In this document: positions 1 through 12,001 of the stretch, piece after piece
Layout: each line of letters starts with the position of its first letter
How positions within the stretch are numbered: position 1 is the first letter of the stretch
From: Draconibacterium sp.
GTDB lineage: Bacteria > Bacteroidota > Bacteroidia > Bacteroidales > Prolixibacteraceae
Length of the DNA: 64,000 bases
Direction of reading: 5' to 3'
Assembly: GCA_016705335.1 (NCBI GenBank)
Contig: JADIYN010000011.1
Coordinates: 66,227-130,226, forward strand
The notes under the pieces: model-generated
Told to the model about the DNA's origin: nothing
What the model saw: only the letters and a program-made list of their open reading frames with translations
Database searches by the model: none
Position numbers and translations under genes: made by a program

Positions 1-3000
1 TCTCAATATCAGCACCATGCGGACCATCATGATCAATTACCAATTTGTTGTCGATAAAGAATTTGCTGCCATCATTCGACTGAATAAAAAACTCATAAGT
101 TCCGGTTTCTTCAATTTTAAGTGAACCTGAAAATGAAAGTGCAAATTCATCCTTGGTGGGGATAATTTTATCGAGGCCAAATTCATAAACAGTCCCTGTT
201 TTTACAAGTTTTTGTTTTGAAAAATCGGGCAGTTTCATCCACTCTCCTTCATAATATTTATATTGAAGTCCGTTTAAAACCGGGTCAATAAATTCTATGA
301 AACTGTTTTGAACCGCGCTCGGTATAAAACCTTCCTTTACTGATTTGGCTTTAATTGTTGAAGTTTTTGAAATCAACACTGGTTTTTCATAAACACCTGA
401 ATTTTCAGTTGGCTCCGAACCATCAGTTGTATAATAAATTAAAGCATCCGGTGTTCCTGTAGAAATTGCAACTTCAACGGTATCACTCGTAAATGCAAAG
501 GAGTTTTCAAGAGCAATTACAGGAGTTGGCAATATTGTTTTTGGCAGCAATTTTTTTGCACTTTTCGACACGAAATAATATTCACCGGCAACAACTTCAT
601 AAACTGAAAATAACTTTTCCTGACGCAGGAATTTCACAAAACTATTACCTGAAATTTGTTTTCCATTTTCGCTTATGCTGCCAGCATCAGAAGATAAAAC
701 ATAAACGGAAGCGGTTGTATTAGCAGGAATTGTAACTTTCAATTCAAAATCATCTCCTGAAAATTTCCAATCGGTTTCGATTAAACCGTAAAGTGAAGGA
801 TAAGAAGTGCGGGCAAATTCAAGTCCATTAACCGGATACGGTTTAATGATTGTATGTTTGAAACCCGGATTTGTTTCATAGGGTACAATTCCTCCCAAAT
901 GCTGAAAAAACCACTGTGTTACGCTGCCAAACATGGGGTGGCTGTGCGATACATCGCCCTGAAATGTTTCCCATATCGTTGTTGCGCCTTTTTCAATCAT
1001 GTACCCAAACGATGGAAAATCACGCTGGTTCATCAATGTATATGCAAGATCCGCCCTACCCTTTTCGGTTAAAACTTCGAGCAGAAGAGGAGTTCCCAAA
1101 ATACCTGTATCAAAGTGTAAATTATTGCTTTGTAAAATGTTAACCATTTTTTCAAAAACAGCAGGTTGGTTTTCTTTTGTTGCAAAACCAAATCCCAGCG
1201 GATAAACATTTGCCCCCTGGCGACCTACCGAATAAATTGAATCCTGCGAATTGAAGTACATTTTATCAATATCGCTTGCGGCTTTTATTGCCAGTGTTTT
1301 AAAATAATTTCCATCGCGGGTTTCATTTAAAATCAAGGCAACTTCGGTCATCAGTTTACAACACCAAAAGTAGTAGGAGGAGTTCACATAATCAGCATCA
1401 ATTTCAACAATATCAGGCGGGACCCATTCACCAAGTCCCTGATTGGCAAGTATTCCGTTGTTGTTCAGACTATTTTTCATAAATTCTATCCAGTGTTTCA
1501 TTCCTGAATAATGATGCCGAAGAATTTCTTTATCACCGTAAAATAGATACATATTCCAGGGAATAATAACATATGCCGCGCCCCACGGAGTACCGCCACC
1601 TCCATCATCATAGGGTGTGGTGTTTGGCACATATCCGGTTTTATGGTTCTGTCCGTCGCTGATATCGCCAATCCATTTTGTATAAAACTGTGCCATGTCA
1701 AAGCTGTAAATTGCCGATCGTGCAGAAATCTGTCCGTCGCCAGTATATCCCCTGCGTTCGCGGTGCGGACAATCGCTGGGTACACCACCGTGCATATTTC
1801 CTAATTGGGTTGAGCGGTAATTATTCAAAATCTTGTTGAAAAGAGGGTTCGAGCATTCAAAAGTTCCTGCATTCGAAACATCAGTATTCACCACCCCTGC
1901 CTTCAATATTTTCAAGCGTTAATTCTGACGGAGAACCAAAAACATCGACATAACGGAAGGCGTGCCAGGTAAAACGGGGTTCCCACATTTCAGTTCCTTC
2001 GCCTTTTAAAATATAGGTGTCGGTCTGCCCGTAAGTTGGGCCAAATTCTTCTGTAAAAACCAACTTAATTTTTGTGCCTTTTTCTCCAGAGATTTTAAGT
2101 CGTGCCCAACCTGAAATCATTTGCCCCATATCAAAACGGTAAATTCCTTTTTCGGGTTGTGTTACAGAAATTGGGTTAATGGTTCTTGTAACCCGATCCG
2201 GTGGAGATATTTGTGCTTTTAAATTGCCAGTGGGCGGACGAACAAGTTCGGCATTTAACCACTCAGCGTCATCGAAGCCAGGTTCTGCCCAGCCATTTTG
2301 TTCGAGCCGGGCATCATAAATTTCACCCGAGTGAAGTCCGTTGTATAAAATGGGACCGGTAGAAGTTAGCCAACTTTCATCGCTTGAAATAGTTTCTTTT
2401 TGCCCGTTTTCGTAATCAATCTCAAACCGGGCAATTAAACGTGGAGAATCGTATAAATACTGTGGGTTTTCAGGCCGGTCAGCCTGCTGATACCAGCCAT
2501 TCCCGAGAATTATACCGAAAGTGTTTTCTCCTTCTTTTAAAGCTGAAGTTAAATCATGGGTTTCATAAAACACTGTTGTATTCATGTTGCCAATACGCTT
2601 TTCGTCCCATTTTTCGAGTTGACGACGGTCGTAATTGGTTTGGTTGGGCGATAAAACATGATCGCCTGATTTCGAACCGTTTATATAAAGTTCGTAATAC
2701 CCCAGCCCCGAAATATAAGCACGAGCTTTTTTGATTTTCCCCTTCAGGTTTATTTCTTTTCTGAAAAATGGAGAAGCGTATTTTAATTCATTGGAAGTCA
2801 GTTTTGCGGGTGCACCAATCCATTTTGCATACCAATCGGTTGAATTTAAAAGCGACATTTCCCAATTGGCGATTTCACTCCAGGGAGAAATTGAATTATT
2901 TTCGTCCCAAATTCTAACACGCCAATAAACTTTCATTCCCGATTGCAAAGGTTTTCCCTTATATTCAATCTGAATGGATTGATCGGAATTTATGATCCCG

Positions 3001-3250
3001 GAATCCCATAAATCTGTGGAATCTTTTCGAGTAAACTGATTGAAGTAGCGGCTTGAATTTGATAAGCGGTTTGCATTGCACCACGAGCCGGTTTATCCAT
3101 TTTCCAGAATAAACGGGGATTTGAAATATCCAGTCCCACCGGATTTTCAAGGTACTCACAGCGCAGATCAATTGTATTGAATTCACTCTTTTCTGATTTA
3201 CATGAGAGCAAATTCAGCAACAAAATTATTGGTAAAAGCCACTTATTCAT
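1..3250 (-). CDS. alpha-L-rhamnosidase, GH78, with CHB_HEX_C and PA14 tail (partial, two frameshifts)
   Basis: Secreted or outer-membrane lipoprotein expected to release terminal alpha-L-rhamnose. The start at 3250 gives a signal peptide with lipobox LLSC. The order is an N-terminal Ig-like domain (LRCEYLENPVGLD, then NPRLFWKMD), a beta-sandwich with a YELYINGSKSG motif, then the alpha/alpha catalytic barrel. The catalytic signature DCPHRERRGYTGDGQ lies near 1740-1785. After the barrel there is a chitobiase-C-like repeat (ALIYYTTDGSEPTENSG, about 390-460) and a PA14 domain that runs off the window edge (NDGSKFFIDNKLVIDHDGP). Two single-base frameshifts break it, near 3020 (a base missing before DSTDLWDSG) and near 1893 (one extra base in a C run). 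Correcting both restores one frame. It is the last visible gene of the minus-strand set. The GH78 call is secure; the polymer it attacks is unknown. Confidence 0.9.
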
Positions 3251-3266
3251 TTTCTCGCCACTAATT

Positions 3267-4236
3267 TTATTTCAAACTGAATTTCAAATTTCTTTTCGAA
3301 ATTTCTGGCCGCATATATTTCTTCAACTCAACGGGGTATCCCAATTCCCAGGGAGTCGGACCTACCCACTCTGATTTTTTACCTGCAATTTTTATTGTTC
3401 CTTTTGTTGAAATTTCGACAGTCGTATAAAGTGGGTCTTTAAAAGGGGCAGTATATTTTATCCATTTGAAATTTTTATCTACCTCGTCGCTGTATCGGAT
3501 GCACATGTAATCGTCGCCCAACCAATGGTATGACATGGATGTAATTGTGATATACCAGATTCCGTTTATACTTTCGGCAAAATCATAATGGGTGTGACCG
3601 TTAAAACAGGCAATTACTTTATTCTGCTGATTTTGTGCATTGTGCTTTTCAAGTATTTCCTGGATTTGCCTGTAGTTTTCAACACCATATTCCTGGTCGG
3701 CACTGGCATAGTGAGCCAAACCCTGATGAGAGAAAATGACAACCGGATATTTCGTTTTTGCCAGTTCTGCTATCAACCATTCAACCTGCTGTGGTCCTAT
3801 AAATTGCGGATAACCTTTGACTTCCGGATCTTTCTTGTCGTTGCCATCGAGTACAATAAACTGAAAACCGTTTTTTTCGAAGGAATAATAACTTGTTTTC
3901 ATTTTTCTGTATTCAATTGCCTTGTCGCGGGTAGTTCCTCCGTCCATTTCGTGGTTGCCAATAACGTGGTATTTGTCGCCCGGAAACGAATTCCAGATAT
4001 CGAAATATTTGGCATATTGAGGTTCAGGTGTGCTAAAATCTCCAAGTTCGATAATAAAATCGGGTTTCTCCTTTTTCATTGCATCAATAAATGTTGTGAT
4101 GCGATATTCCGAATCGTGCATGGTTGGTAAATGAACATCGGTACACATACCAATTTTTACAACACTATGTTTTTGCGCTGAAATATTCAGGCTAAAAAAA
4201 CAAACTGAAAAACTAAAAATAACTTACTATTTTCAT
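3267..4236 (-). CDS. secreted calcineurin-like metallophosphoesterase
   Basis: Metallophosphoesterase of the calcineurin fold. The five metal-binding blocks are all visible: CTDVHLP, LGDFST, IGNHEMDGG, FSHQGLAH and NGHTHYD. The uninterrupted frame begins at 4148 with MCTDVHL. It continues upstream in frame as SLNISAQKHSVVKIG, which is the end of a signal peptide, so the true start is probably the ATG at 4236 with an indel in a T run near 4215. The gene lies 16 bp from the GH78 gene downstream and probably shares its transcript. Phosphoesterases of this kind are common companions of CAZyme genes, but the substrate cannot be told from sequence. A second, unrelated copy is at 22002. Confidence 0.8.
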
Positions 4237-4306
4237 TGTATATAATTTTAAATTGTTTGCCACAAAGTCTCTAAGGCTCAATGAATCAATGAGTTTTTAT
4301 ATTCAA

Positions 4307-6563
4307 TTAATTTTTATCTTTTATAATTTCCAGATACCGTGCCATCCAGTATGGCCACAACCAGAATACAGGTTCGCGTACTTGATGCGGATCGCCCTGA
4401 ACAGCTGCCCAGGGATTTTTATCCCAGCGCACGGTTGCTCGGATACTTGCCGGTGGAAGCTCCGAAATCTGAACTTCCTCTAAAATGGGTTCGCGCACAA
4501 TTTGTACATCCTCACGCAAAGTATGGTCGATTGTCCAGTCAACCAAATCAAGTGGTGTATCCTTCAAAAATTCAATGGTTTGCGGCACATTTACTTTTTT
4601 GCCCGTAGCAAGCGCGTATGTTAGGTTGTTAATCAGATTTTCTCCCGCTGTTTGCTTTTTCATCCATTCGTTAGCCAGGTTTTCATAAAACTTTTTGAGC
4701 ACCGGATCTTTTTCATATTTCAGCAAAATGGGAAATAAATAACCTTCCATTGTCAGATCAAAATAGATTTGCCATGCCGGATTTTTATTGTTTAAATGAG
4801 AGGCATTCTCCAAATAACCTTCCTCGTCAATCAATCGTCGATATTCGTTTTCAAATTTTTCGTCACCCGTAATTGCTGCCGCAAACTTCAGATAAGCAAG
4901 CAATTCAAACGAATTGAGACTTTTTTCAGACGACCAGTCGGGATCACGGTTAAGTTGCTCAGGCGACCAAACTCCCCAGCGGGTGTGGGTTCCATCCACA
5001 TCTATCAAATTGTAGTTATTTTTTACCAACGCTGATGTGAGTTTTGAAACATGATTTCGAATGGCGATTTTATCCTGCTCAGTGGCGGCATATTCATAAA
5101 AGAAAAATAACTCATATAATGACCGTCCATTTCATCGCTGCTTGTGTCGCCTTTCCACAACCACTTTTTATCAGCCGACAGATGCCATCTTTTTTCAACA
5201 GGTTTGTAACGCGGATCGGCAACCAATTCATCGGCAACCTGGTGTTCAGTGTAAGTTCGGTTTGCGTCATTTACCTGTTTCCAGTCAGCAGGTACAATAG
5301 TTCGGGCAAAAAGTCCATCTGTTCCTGTAACTTCATATAAATAACTCAAAAAACCAAAAGCTTTCCGGGCTTTTATGAGCGCATCTTCATCTTTTGTAAC
5401 CGCGTACCTGAAACTTTCCATGGCCAGATATCCGCCTGTATATTCTCCATCATTATCGTCGTCAGAATTTCGCCAGGTAGAAGTATCGCCAGGAGTTTCA
5501 AGTCGTAAAACACCACAAATCCAGGGTTCACGAATGTGTTTTTTCATAAGCTGATCATAAAAGTAGTCCTGTTTTTCAGCAAGTGTCATAGTGTTTCTTT
5601 TGATTTCGCTTACACCGTTGGCTGTAGCGATCCACGCATTTCCATCTTTATCAAAGGCAACGTCGTTCACTTTATTGTCAGCCAGCCAACGTTTGCTGAA
5701 ACGCAAGAATGTGAGCCATCTTTGGCATAACGAACCACGCCCATATCGGTGCCAACCCACATTACGCTGTCGGGCGAAATAGAAATTGAATTCACAAAAA
5801 TGGATGGGATACCTTTATTTGGAAGCAGGTTTTTTTCGAGCTTTTTATTGTTTCGGATTGAAACTCCACCCATTACACCAACCCAAATTTTGTTGCCGGG
5901 TGCTTTTGAAACTGCTTTTGCATAACAACTTATCAAATCATCCTGAAAAAGCTCGGCTTCGCCATTTTTGCAGGCATACAAACCGGCATCGGTGGCAACC
6001 CAGATTGTTCCATTTTCATCAATTATCGCATCACGTACAGAACGGGCAATTTTGTAAGGCTGTTTCTGAAAAATTCCATTTTCCAATTGCCAAATACCGT
6101 AAGGACCGAGGGCAAAAGTCATGTCCCCCTCAGAACAAACAACTGAAATTGGAGGCTCGACACCTTCCATTTTCTGCAACTTTCCATCAGCCCAGGAATA
6201 TACACCATTCCAGGTTCCCAGCAGAACTGTTCCTTCCAAATTAACTGTAACCGAATAAGCCGGTCCACGGTCTTTTCCTGAAATCACCGGTAACCAGTTT
6301 TCAGATTCAGCAGGTTTGTAAAATACACCTCCGGCAGTGGTCACCCAAATGTTCGAATTCCTGTCAGTTGCAATATCCCTGATTTCGTTATCTGCACCAT
6401 TTTCCCCGACTTTGTATGCCTTATGTACTTCCTGAATAAATGGTTCATCAAAATAAACCGAATCATTTACAATCTCCACTTTTGGCGGGTCTTCAGTAAT
6501 ACAGGAAACATTTGAAATTATGATTGCACCAAACAAAAAGATAAAACCAATATAATTTTTCAT
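4307..6563 (-). CDS. lipoprotein: sensor-type beta-propeller fused to an alpha/alpha-barrel-like domain (two frameshifts)
   Basis: I do not recognise a named family for the whole protein. It starts at 6563 with a lipoprotein signal (NVSC). The first ~330 residues hold repeated propeller blades of the two-component-regulator (Reg_prop) type: IRDIATDRNSNIWVTTAGG, RDAIIDENGTIWVATDAG, VNSISISPDSVMWVGTDMG and VNDVAFDKDGNAWIATANG. The rest is helix-rich with W/Y-rich loops (REPWICGVLRLETPGDTSTW, DDNDGEYTGGYLAMESFRYA, DGTHTRWGVWSPEQLN), like a six-hairpin glycosidase barrel. No histidine kinase or DNA-binding part follows, unlike in hybrid two-component sensors. Frameshifts lie near 5705 (T missing) and near 5100 (T missing); both restore the frame cleanly. 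Its place between GH78 and DUF1349 genes suggests a glycan-binding or -cleaving role, but this is inference. Confidence 0.65.
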
Positions 6564-6575
6564 TTTACTTTATAA

Positions 6576-7177
6576 TTATTTGTGTGATACATAAACAGGC
6601 CATTTACATTCCTCTATTTTAAACTTTGTAAAAAATGCCTTAAAGCTTGATTTGAGCGGACTACATGCATAAACACCAATATTGGCTATGTCGATTGGTT
6701 TGTGCATGTGAATCATCCGCATTTGTCTGAAGATTTTCCCATCTACTGAGTTTTCGATATAAAAATCCTGGCCTCGCCGGCTCAATCTGTACCACATTTC
6801 CCAAACTCCAGCCGGAATATCGGTAGTTGCCCAATCGGAAAACCAAGGTTTGTAACTACAGAACCCAATCGCGAGAATTTTTTGTTTTCATATTCAACCG
6901 AAACTTTAACCCAGTTTTCGTTGTCGATATACATTAATATTCCGCACTGGTCGTATAAAAAACTACTGGCATCAAATTCAGTTTTTACGCTGAAAGTAAA
7001 ATCGCCCGCCACCGGTATTAAAAAAGCAGGGGCGCTTAATGCGCTAAAACCATAGTATGTTCTTTGCCATAAATCGGTTTCGGGTTCAGTTAAAATCGAT
7101 AAACTTCTCTTTTCAATCAAAAAGCGTTTGGGTTGATTGAGCCAAAAGAATTCCGATAATTTTAATTTAGTTTCCAT
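6576..7177 (-). CDS. DUF1349 concanavalin-like domain protein (one frameshift)
   Basis: About 200 residues, one jelly-roll domain of the DUF1349 family. Recognisable blocks are ETDLWQRTYYGF, DFTFSVKTEFDA, YDQCGILMYIDNENWVKVSVEYEN and, in the second frame, GVWEMWYRLSRRGQDFYIE. No signal peptide is visible, so it is probably cytoplasmic. DUF1349 domains resemble laminin-G/GH43 C-terminal carbohydrate-binding domains; enzymatic activity is not established. The frame breaks near 6845, where one T appears lost from a short T run; with it the text reads NLGFSDWATTDIPAG. It sits 13 bp from the propeller gene and 39 bp from the GH78 gene upstream. Confidence 0.75.
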
Positions 7178-7215
7178 TTTTCGAAAATTTTTGTTCGTTG
7201 CCCATTTTTATGAAG

Positions 7216-9959
7216 TTATTTTTTAGTTGCAACTAATTTATAACTGCCTGAATTTAATTCCAACTGATGATAACCATCGGAATAGCCAATATATTCAATC
7301 CCTTGCGCATTTCTAACCGGAATCTCATTTTCTGTAATTTCAGCAGATTGTTCCCCAGGAAGAAATATTTTGGCTTTACAATTAAACGGCACATCCACTT
7401 CCAGTGTAAATTTCCCTGACTCCAGGTTCCATTTAGAAGAAACAGTTCCTCTTATTGTCTCTGTTTTTCCTTCGGCTTTTGATAATCCGGCCAAAATATT
7501 TGGCCTAATGATAAAAGTTGAAAAAGCCGGATTTGTTTCATCTATTTGAATACCGGCAATGTATTTATAAAACCATGCATCAATACTTCCCATCATAACA
7601 TGGTTTTTCGATTGTTTCAGGGTCCAGAACTCGCATACGGTTGTATATTTTTCCATCATGCTGTTCCAGCCAGGATAAGTTTTTTGGTTGATGATATTCC
7701 ATGCAACGTCGGTTTTGCCAAACATAGCAAGCGCTTCGGGCATGTATTTCGTTCCAAGAACACCAGTCGTTAAATGGTTGTCATTTGCAATTACAATATC
7801 CTTGACAAGGTTTTCAAGAACTTTATCTTTTGCATCTTCCGGAACTATTCCGAGGTAAAGCGGAAAAGCGTTTGCCATTTGACTGCCATCAGTATAATTT
7901 CCTGTTTCGTAATTGAAATATTTTTGTTGTAAGCCGCGCGAATATCATTAGCCAGTTTTTCGTAAAATAATCGGTCGCCTTCATTATTCAACACTTTTGC
8001 AATTTTTGACAATATTTTGGCATCCCAGTAATAAAAAGCTGTTGGCACCGATTCAGGCTGACCTTCCTTCCATCCATTTACCAGACTTCCCCAGTCGCCA
8101 ATCCAGCCCATTGGTAAAATAAAGTCAGTAGAAATACTGTCGAGAAACTGCATGTAACGCTTCATTGTATTATTATGCCGGGTCAAAATTCGTTTGTCGC
8201 CATAAACCTGGTAATACTGCCAAAGCATTGTAAAATAGGTACTGCTCCATTCCACACCTTCGTCCCAAATGTAGGGTTGCGGAGAAATAATGGGCAAGTC
8301 GCCCGTTTTTTCATTCTGATTGTCCTTGATACCTTCAAACCAGTTTTCGTAAAACTGCGCCATATCGAAATTAAACATGGCTTCTTCGGCAGTAACCTGC
8401 GCATCGCCAAACCAGCCAAGTCTTTCGTCACGTTGCGGACAATCCATCGGGTAACCAAGCATATTGCTTTTTTGCGACCAAACCGTGGCACGGTGAATTT
8501 TATTAACCAATTCGTTATCACAACTAAAATCGCCAATCTGACAGTTGTCTGTGTGAACCACACGACCTTCTATATCCTTTAAATCAAATGAGCCGTTTTC
8601 TGATGTAATTTCGGCATATTTAAAACCAAAGTATGTAAACTGTGGTTCGTAAATTTCAATTCCTTCTCCATTTAAAATATATTCGGCAGTAGCTTTTGCA
8701 TTTTCGTTGCTTGATACATCTATCGTTCCATCGTCGTGAATATCTTCAGCAAAACGGATTTTGATTTTTGTCCCTTTTTCGCCTGAAACTTTTATCCGAA
8801 CCCAGCCCGAAAAATTCTGTTCCATATCGAAAAGACGGCTGTTTCCATATGGTTTCAGTTCTTTGGGTTTTATAGTCTGAACTACTTTAATAGCCGGCAT
8901 TGTATGCGATTCAAGCCTGGCAGTCGGTTTTTCAAAAATGCTAACCTGTTTCCAGCCCGAATCATCGAAACCAGCTTCGCACCAACCTTTTTGTTCCAAA
9001 CGGGCATCATAGATTTCGCCATCGTAAACACAATTATAAACGATTGGCCCATCTGAAAACTTCCATGATTCATCGGTTTTTATGATTTCTGAAGTTCCAT
9101 CGGTGTAAGAAATCATAAACCTGACCGATAGCTTTTTTGTGACCAAACCACTGCATGCGATACTGTGCCCACCATTTTTTGTAAGGATTGTACCAGCCAT
9201 TTCCCAGATGAAAACCCATTGCATTTTCACCTTTTTTGAATAATGAAGTTACATCGTAAGTATCGTAAAGTATGTATTTGTGATACGGTGTTTTTGCAGG
9301 TGACAGCACATTTTCGCCAACCCGCTGACCATTGATATAAAATTCGTAAAAACCAAGTCCGGTTACAAAAGCTCTTGCCGATTTTATTTTTTCTGAAGTT
9401 GAACTTCCTTTCTTAATAAAGTGAATTTCCATTATGAATTACCGTATCGGGTAAATTGTACTGCTCTTTTTTATCTGAAATAAAACCTTTTTCCGGCAGA
9501 GTTTGTGAACCCGCTTCTCCGCCAATCCACGCAGCCTGCCAGTCATTTTCATTTAAAAGTGCAGTTTCAAAACTGGCGACAGGACTTGCAAATTCCCGAT
9601 TATTTCCATCCCAAATTACAACTTTCCAAAAGTATTTTTGGTTTGATTTCAACATATTTTCAGCTAGTTCGTGCTGAATTGTTTCGGAAGAGTTGATTTT
9701 ACCTGAATCCCAAAATCGGCTTTTTCACTTGCCAGCAATTTTCTATTGGTTGCGACAAAATCCTGTATGCCGACTGGTTTTGGTTTCTTTCCGAAGATTC
9801 AACTATCCATGAGAAACGTGGATTATTATTATCAATATTTACAGGATTTACAACATATTCGACCAGCATTTTTGCTGAATGTTAAATTCGTCCTTTCAGG
9901 AATTGAACATCCCCAAAAGCAATCAAAGCGAAAGCATAAAAAATGTTGGTTCGATTCAT
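7216..9959 (-). CDS. alpha-L-rhamnosidase, GH78, second copy (several frameshifts)
   Basis: Second GH78 enzyme, distinct from the one at the window start. From the ATG at 9959 a lipoprotein signal (IAFGGCS, in a shifted frame) precedes MLVEYVVNPVNIDNNNPRFSW. The beta-sandwich has YEFYINGQRVGENVLSPAKT, then YDARLEQKGWCEAGFDDSGW. The catalytic barrel has the signature MDCPQRDERLGWFGDAQ and the glutamate-containing WDEGVEWSS. The C-terminal beta-sandwich (FTLEVDVPFNCKAKIFLP) ends at 7216, with no PA14 or CHB tail. Frame breaks are near 9900, 9850-9660 (more than one), 9435, 9130 and 7920. At 7920 one missing A restores KYFNYETGNYTDGSQ. The number of breaks is unusually high even for this window, so real decay cannot be excluded. 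Confidence 0.85.
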
Positions 9960-9973
9960 TTAAAACCAATTAA

Positions 9974-10787
9974 TTAAATGTTTATTTTTTCAGTTGAAGT
10001 ATGAGTTTCGTTCCCGGTACTTTTGCGGATGAACTGAATATCAGCAGCCAGTTTCTGCGAAAAAATTGCCATATCGGAGCTGTGGATAATGATATTTGCC
10101 CCTTCCTTCAACCATTTTACCTGCCTGTCAGGTGATTCTGAAAAATGAATTCCAACCGCAATATTATTAGTCCGGCATTTTTTTTAATAATCAAGAAACC
10201 ATTTTCTCAAACTCAGGATGATCGTACATTTCAGGTAATCCCATATTAACCGACAAATCGTGAGGTCCAATAAAAACTGCATCAACACCGGGCAAGCTTA
10301 ACAACTTGTCAAGATTTTCAACTGCCGGAATACTTTCAATATTTAAAATGCAAATATTGCCACGGTTGTAATTTTCGAGATATGATTTCAGTTCAGGTTG
10401 AATAGAATCCGGATTTTCGAGCAACTCTTTTAAACGTTTTCCTTTGAGTGGTCTGAATTTGAGCGCACCCACCAGCTCATTAATCTGTTCGACGGTTTCA
10501 ATGTAAGGAGCCAAAATTCCTTCAGCGCCGGCATCAATCATCTGGCAGGCTTTAATAGAATCAGGGAATGGAATTCGGACAACAGGTGCAATTCCCATGG
10601 CATTATATAACTGGCATAAAGTGGCGATTTCCATGCGTTCCAGCGGAATATGCTCTGTATCCAGAAAAACAAAATCGAGCCCTGCATTTCGTGCTGCTTT
10701 TGCCCAAATTGGAGCAATTGATGTGATGCAGGTTCCATAAACAGTTTGCCCCGATTTCAACTTGTTGAGTAAAGTTTTTTCCGGCAT
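9974..10787 (-). CDS. HpcH/HpaI-family aldolase, possibly 2-keto-3-deoxy-L-rhamnonate aldolase (one frameshift)
   Basis: Class II pyruvate-dependent aldolase of the HpaI/GarL/RhmA family. Seen: FVFLDTEHIPLERMEI (catalytic region), PVVRIPF, GAEGILAPYIETVEQI (metal-binding glutamate) and VDAVFIGPHDLSVNMGLP. The open frame stops at 10191, but the family C-terminus continues in another frame to 9974 as NNIAVGIHFSESPDRQVKWLKEGANIIIHSSD, so one base is wrong near 10193. Family members cleave 2-keto-3-deoxy sugar acids into pyruvate and an aldehyde. RhmA, acting on 2-keto-3-deoxy-L-rhamnonate, would fit the two flanking rhamnosidases, but no rhamnose dehydrogenase or dehydratase is visible. The start at 10787 lies 4 bases beyond the HAD gene stop. 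Confidence 0.85.
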
Positions 10788-10791
10788 TATT

Positions 10792-11456
10792 CTAATCTTT
10801 TATCAAATCCAATATTTTTTTTTCAATTTCAGAAAGTGGCTGCAATGCATATCTGCCTGACTTTGGTCCTGTTCTCCCGAACTTGCTCCACTATAGGCAA
10901 TGCATAACATTTTGGCAGCTTTTGCAGCTTTTATCCCATTTTTTGAATCTTCGATAACAAGACAATTTTCAGGGGAAACATTCATTAATTTTGCGGCATA
11001 CAAAAAAACATCAGGTTCGGGCTTGCTTTTTCCCGCTTCAACGCTACTAACTGCATATTTAAAATATTTTTTTAATCCTGATTTAGTTAACATTATTTCA
11101 ATGGTTTCGGGATCGGAAGATGACGCAACTGCCATCGGAATTTGATTTTCATTTAGTTTTTCGAGTAAATCGGTTAATCCCGGCATAGGTTCAATTTCGG
11201 GTAATGAACGTAAAAAAGGCAGACTCTCTTTTATTGTTAAAGCCGTCGTTTCAGAAATATCAAGTTTGAGTTTTTTGTTCCGTATAATTTGTTCCCACAT
11301 AACATCGGTGGCGGCTCCCATATAACCGGCATGTTCCTCATCCGAAATATCGAGCCCCAGTTTTTTAAACATCATCTTTTCATTTTGAATATGAAAAGGC
11401 TCGGAATCGACCAAAACCCCGTCCATATCAAAAATGACAGCTTTTATTTTAATCAT
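10792..11456 (-). CDS. HAD-superfamily phosphatase, beta-phosphoglucomutase-like (frameshift near end)
   Basis: HAD subfamily IA hydrolase. Motif I is FDMDGVLVDSEPFH (nucleophile Asp9, Asp11), motif II VASSSDPE, motif III GKSKPEPDVFLYAA and motif IV VIEDSKNGIKAA. The cap domain (residues ~20-85) is of the beta-phosphoglucomutase/sugar-phosphatase type. The uninterrupted frame ends at 10803 after a nonsensical tail. A shift near 10870 gives GRYALQPLSEIEKKILDLIKD with a stop at 10792-10794, just before the aldolase start. The likely role is dephosphorylation or isomerisation of a sugar phosphate; the exact substrate is unknown. Confidence 0.8.
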
Positions 11457-11514
11457 AATCCATGTTGTAAATCCAAAATCAATATTATATCAAATCAACA
11501 ACGTTTTATAATCG

Positions 11515-11953
11515 CTATTTAGCCAACAATAATTGTTCACTAAAACCCTTTGGGATACTACTGTAATGCTTTAATTCATCAGTCGTTTATAGTTATTGTT
11601 GATTTGGGTCTCTGTTTCACCAAGTCGAAACTTTCTTTCCAAAAGTGAAACAATGCACTGATTTTCTTTTTCAAGCAGGAACTCATAATTGGACGATTGC
11701 TTAATTCCTGTAATAAATGTCAAATTCACAAACATTCTATTTCTCGTTAATAGCAAATTTTCAACAAATTTTTTTATCTGTTTTCAATTCTAATCTTGAT
11801 TCCATTAAACATTGGTCTTCCTTGTATTTCCCATACACCCACAAAATTGTCAATAGGAGTCTTTTTTAATTTACTCGTGTCACAACTTATAATTACAAGT
11901 CCAGTGAAAACAGCAATTAATAGTCTTGAAATGATTGGTTTTCCTATTTTCAA
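11515..11953 (-). pseudogene. small lipoprotein remnant, hypothetical (frameshifted, no ATG)
   Basis: Reading the minus strand from a possible TTG at 11953 gives IISRLLIAVFTGLVIISCD, a typical lipoprotein signal with lipobox IISC, then DNFVGVWEIQGRPMFNGIKIRIEN. The coding character continues after shifts near 11775 and 11720 (LLTRNRMFVNLTF) and ends in another frame as ELKHYSSIPKGFSEQLLLAK at 11515. At least two frame breaks and the lack of an ATG make it either badly sequenced or decayed. No family is recognised. It lies between the AraC and HAD genes on the same strand. Confidence 0.4.
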
Positions 11954-12001
11954 AGTTCTTTGCTTTTATTCTATACTAAATATAGATTTAAGTGTTTTTT
12001 T

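Noticed and set aside
1498..1788. Minus-strand 96-residue ORF inside the first rhamnosidase
   Set aside because: Another frame of the same strand carries the GH78 catalytic signature without a break here.
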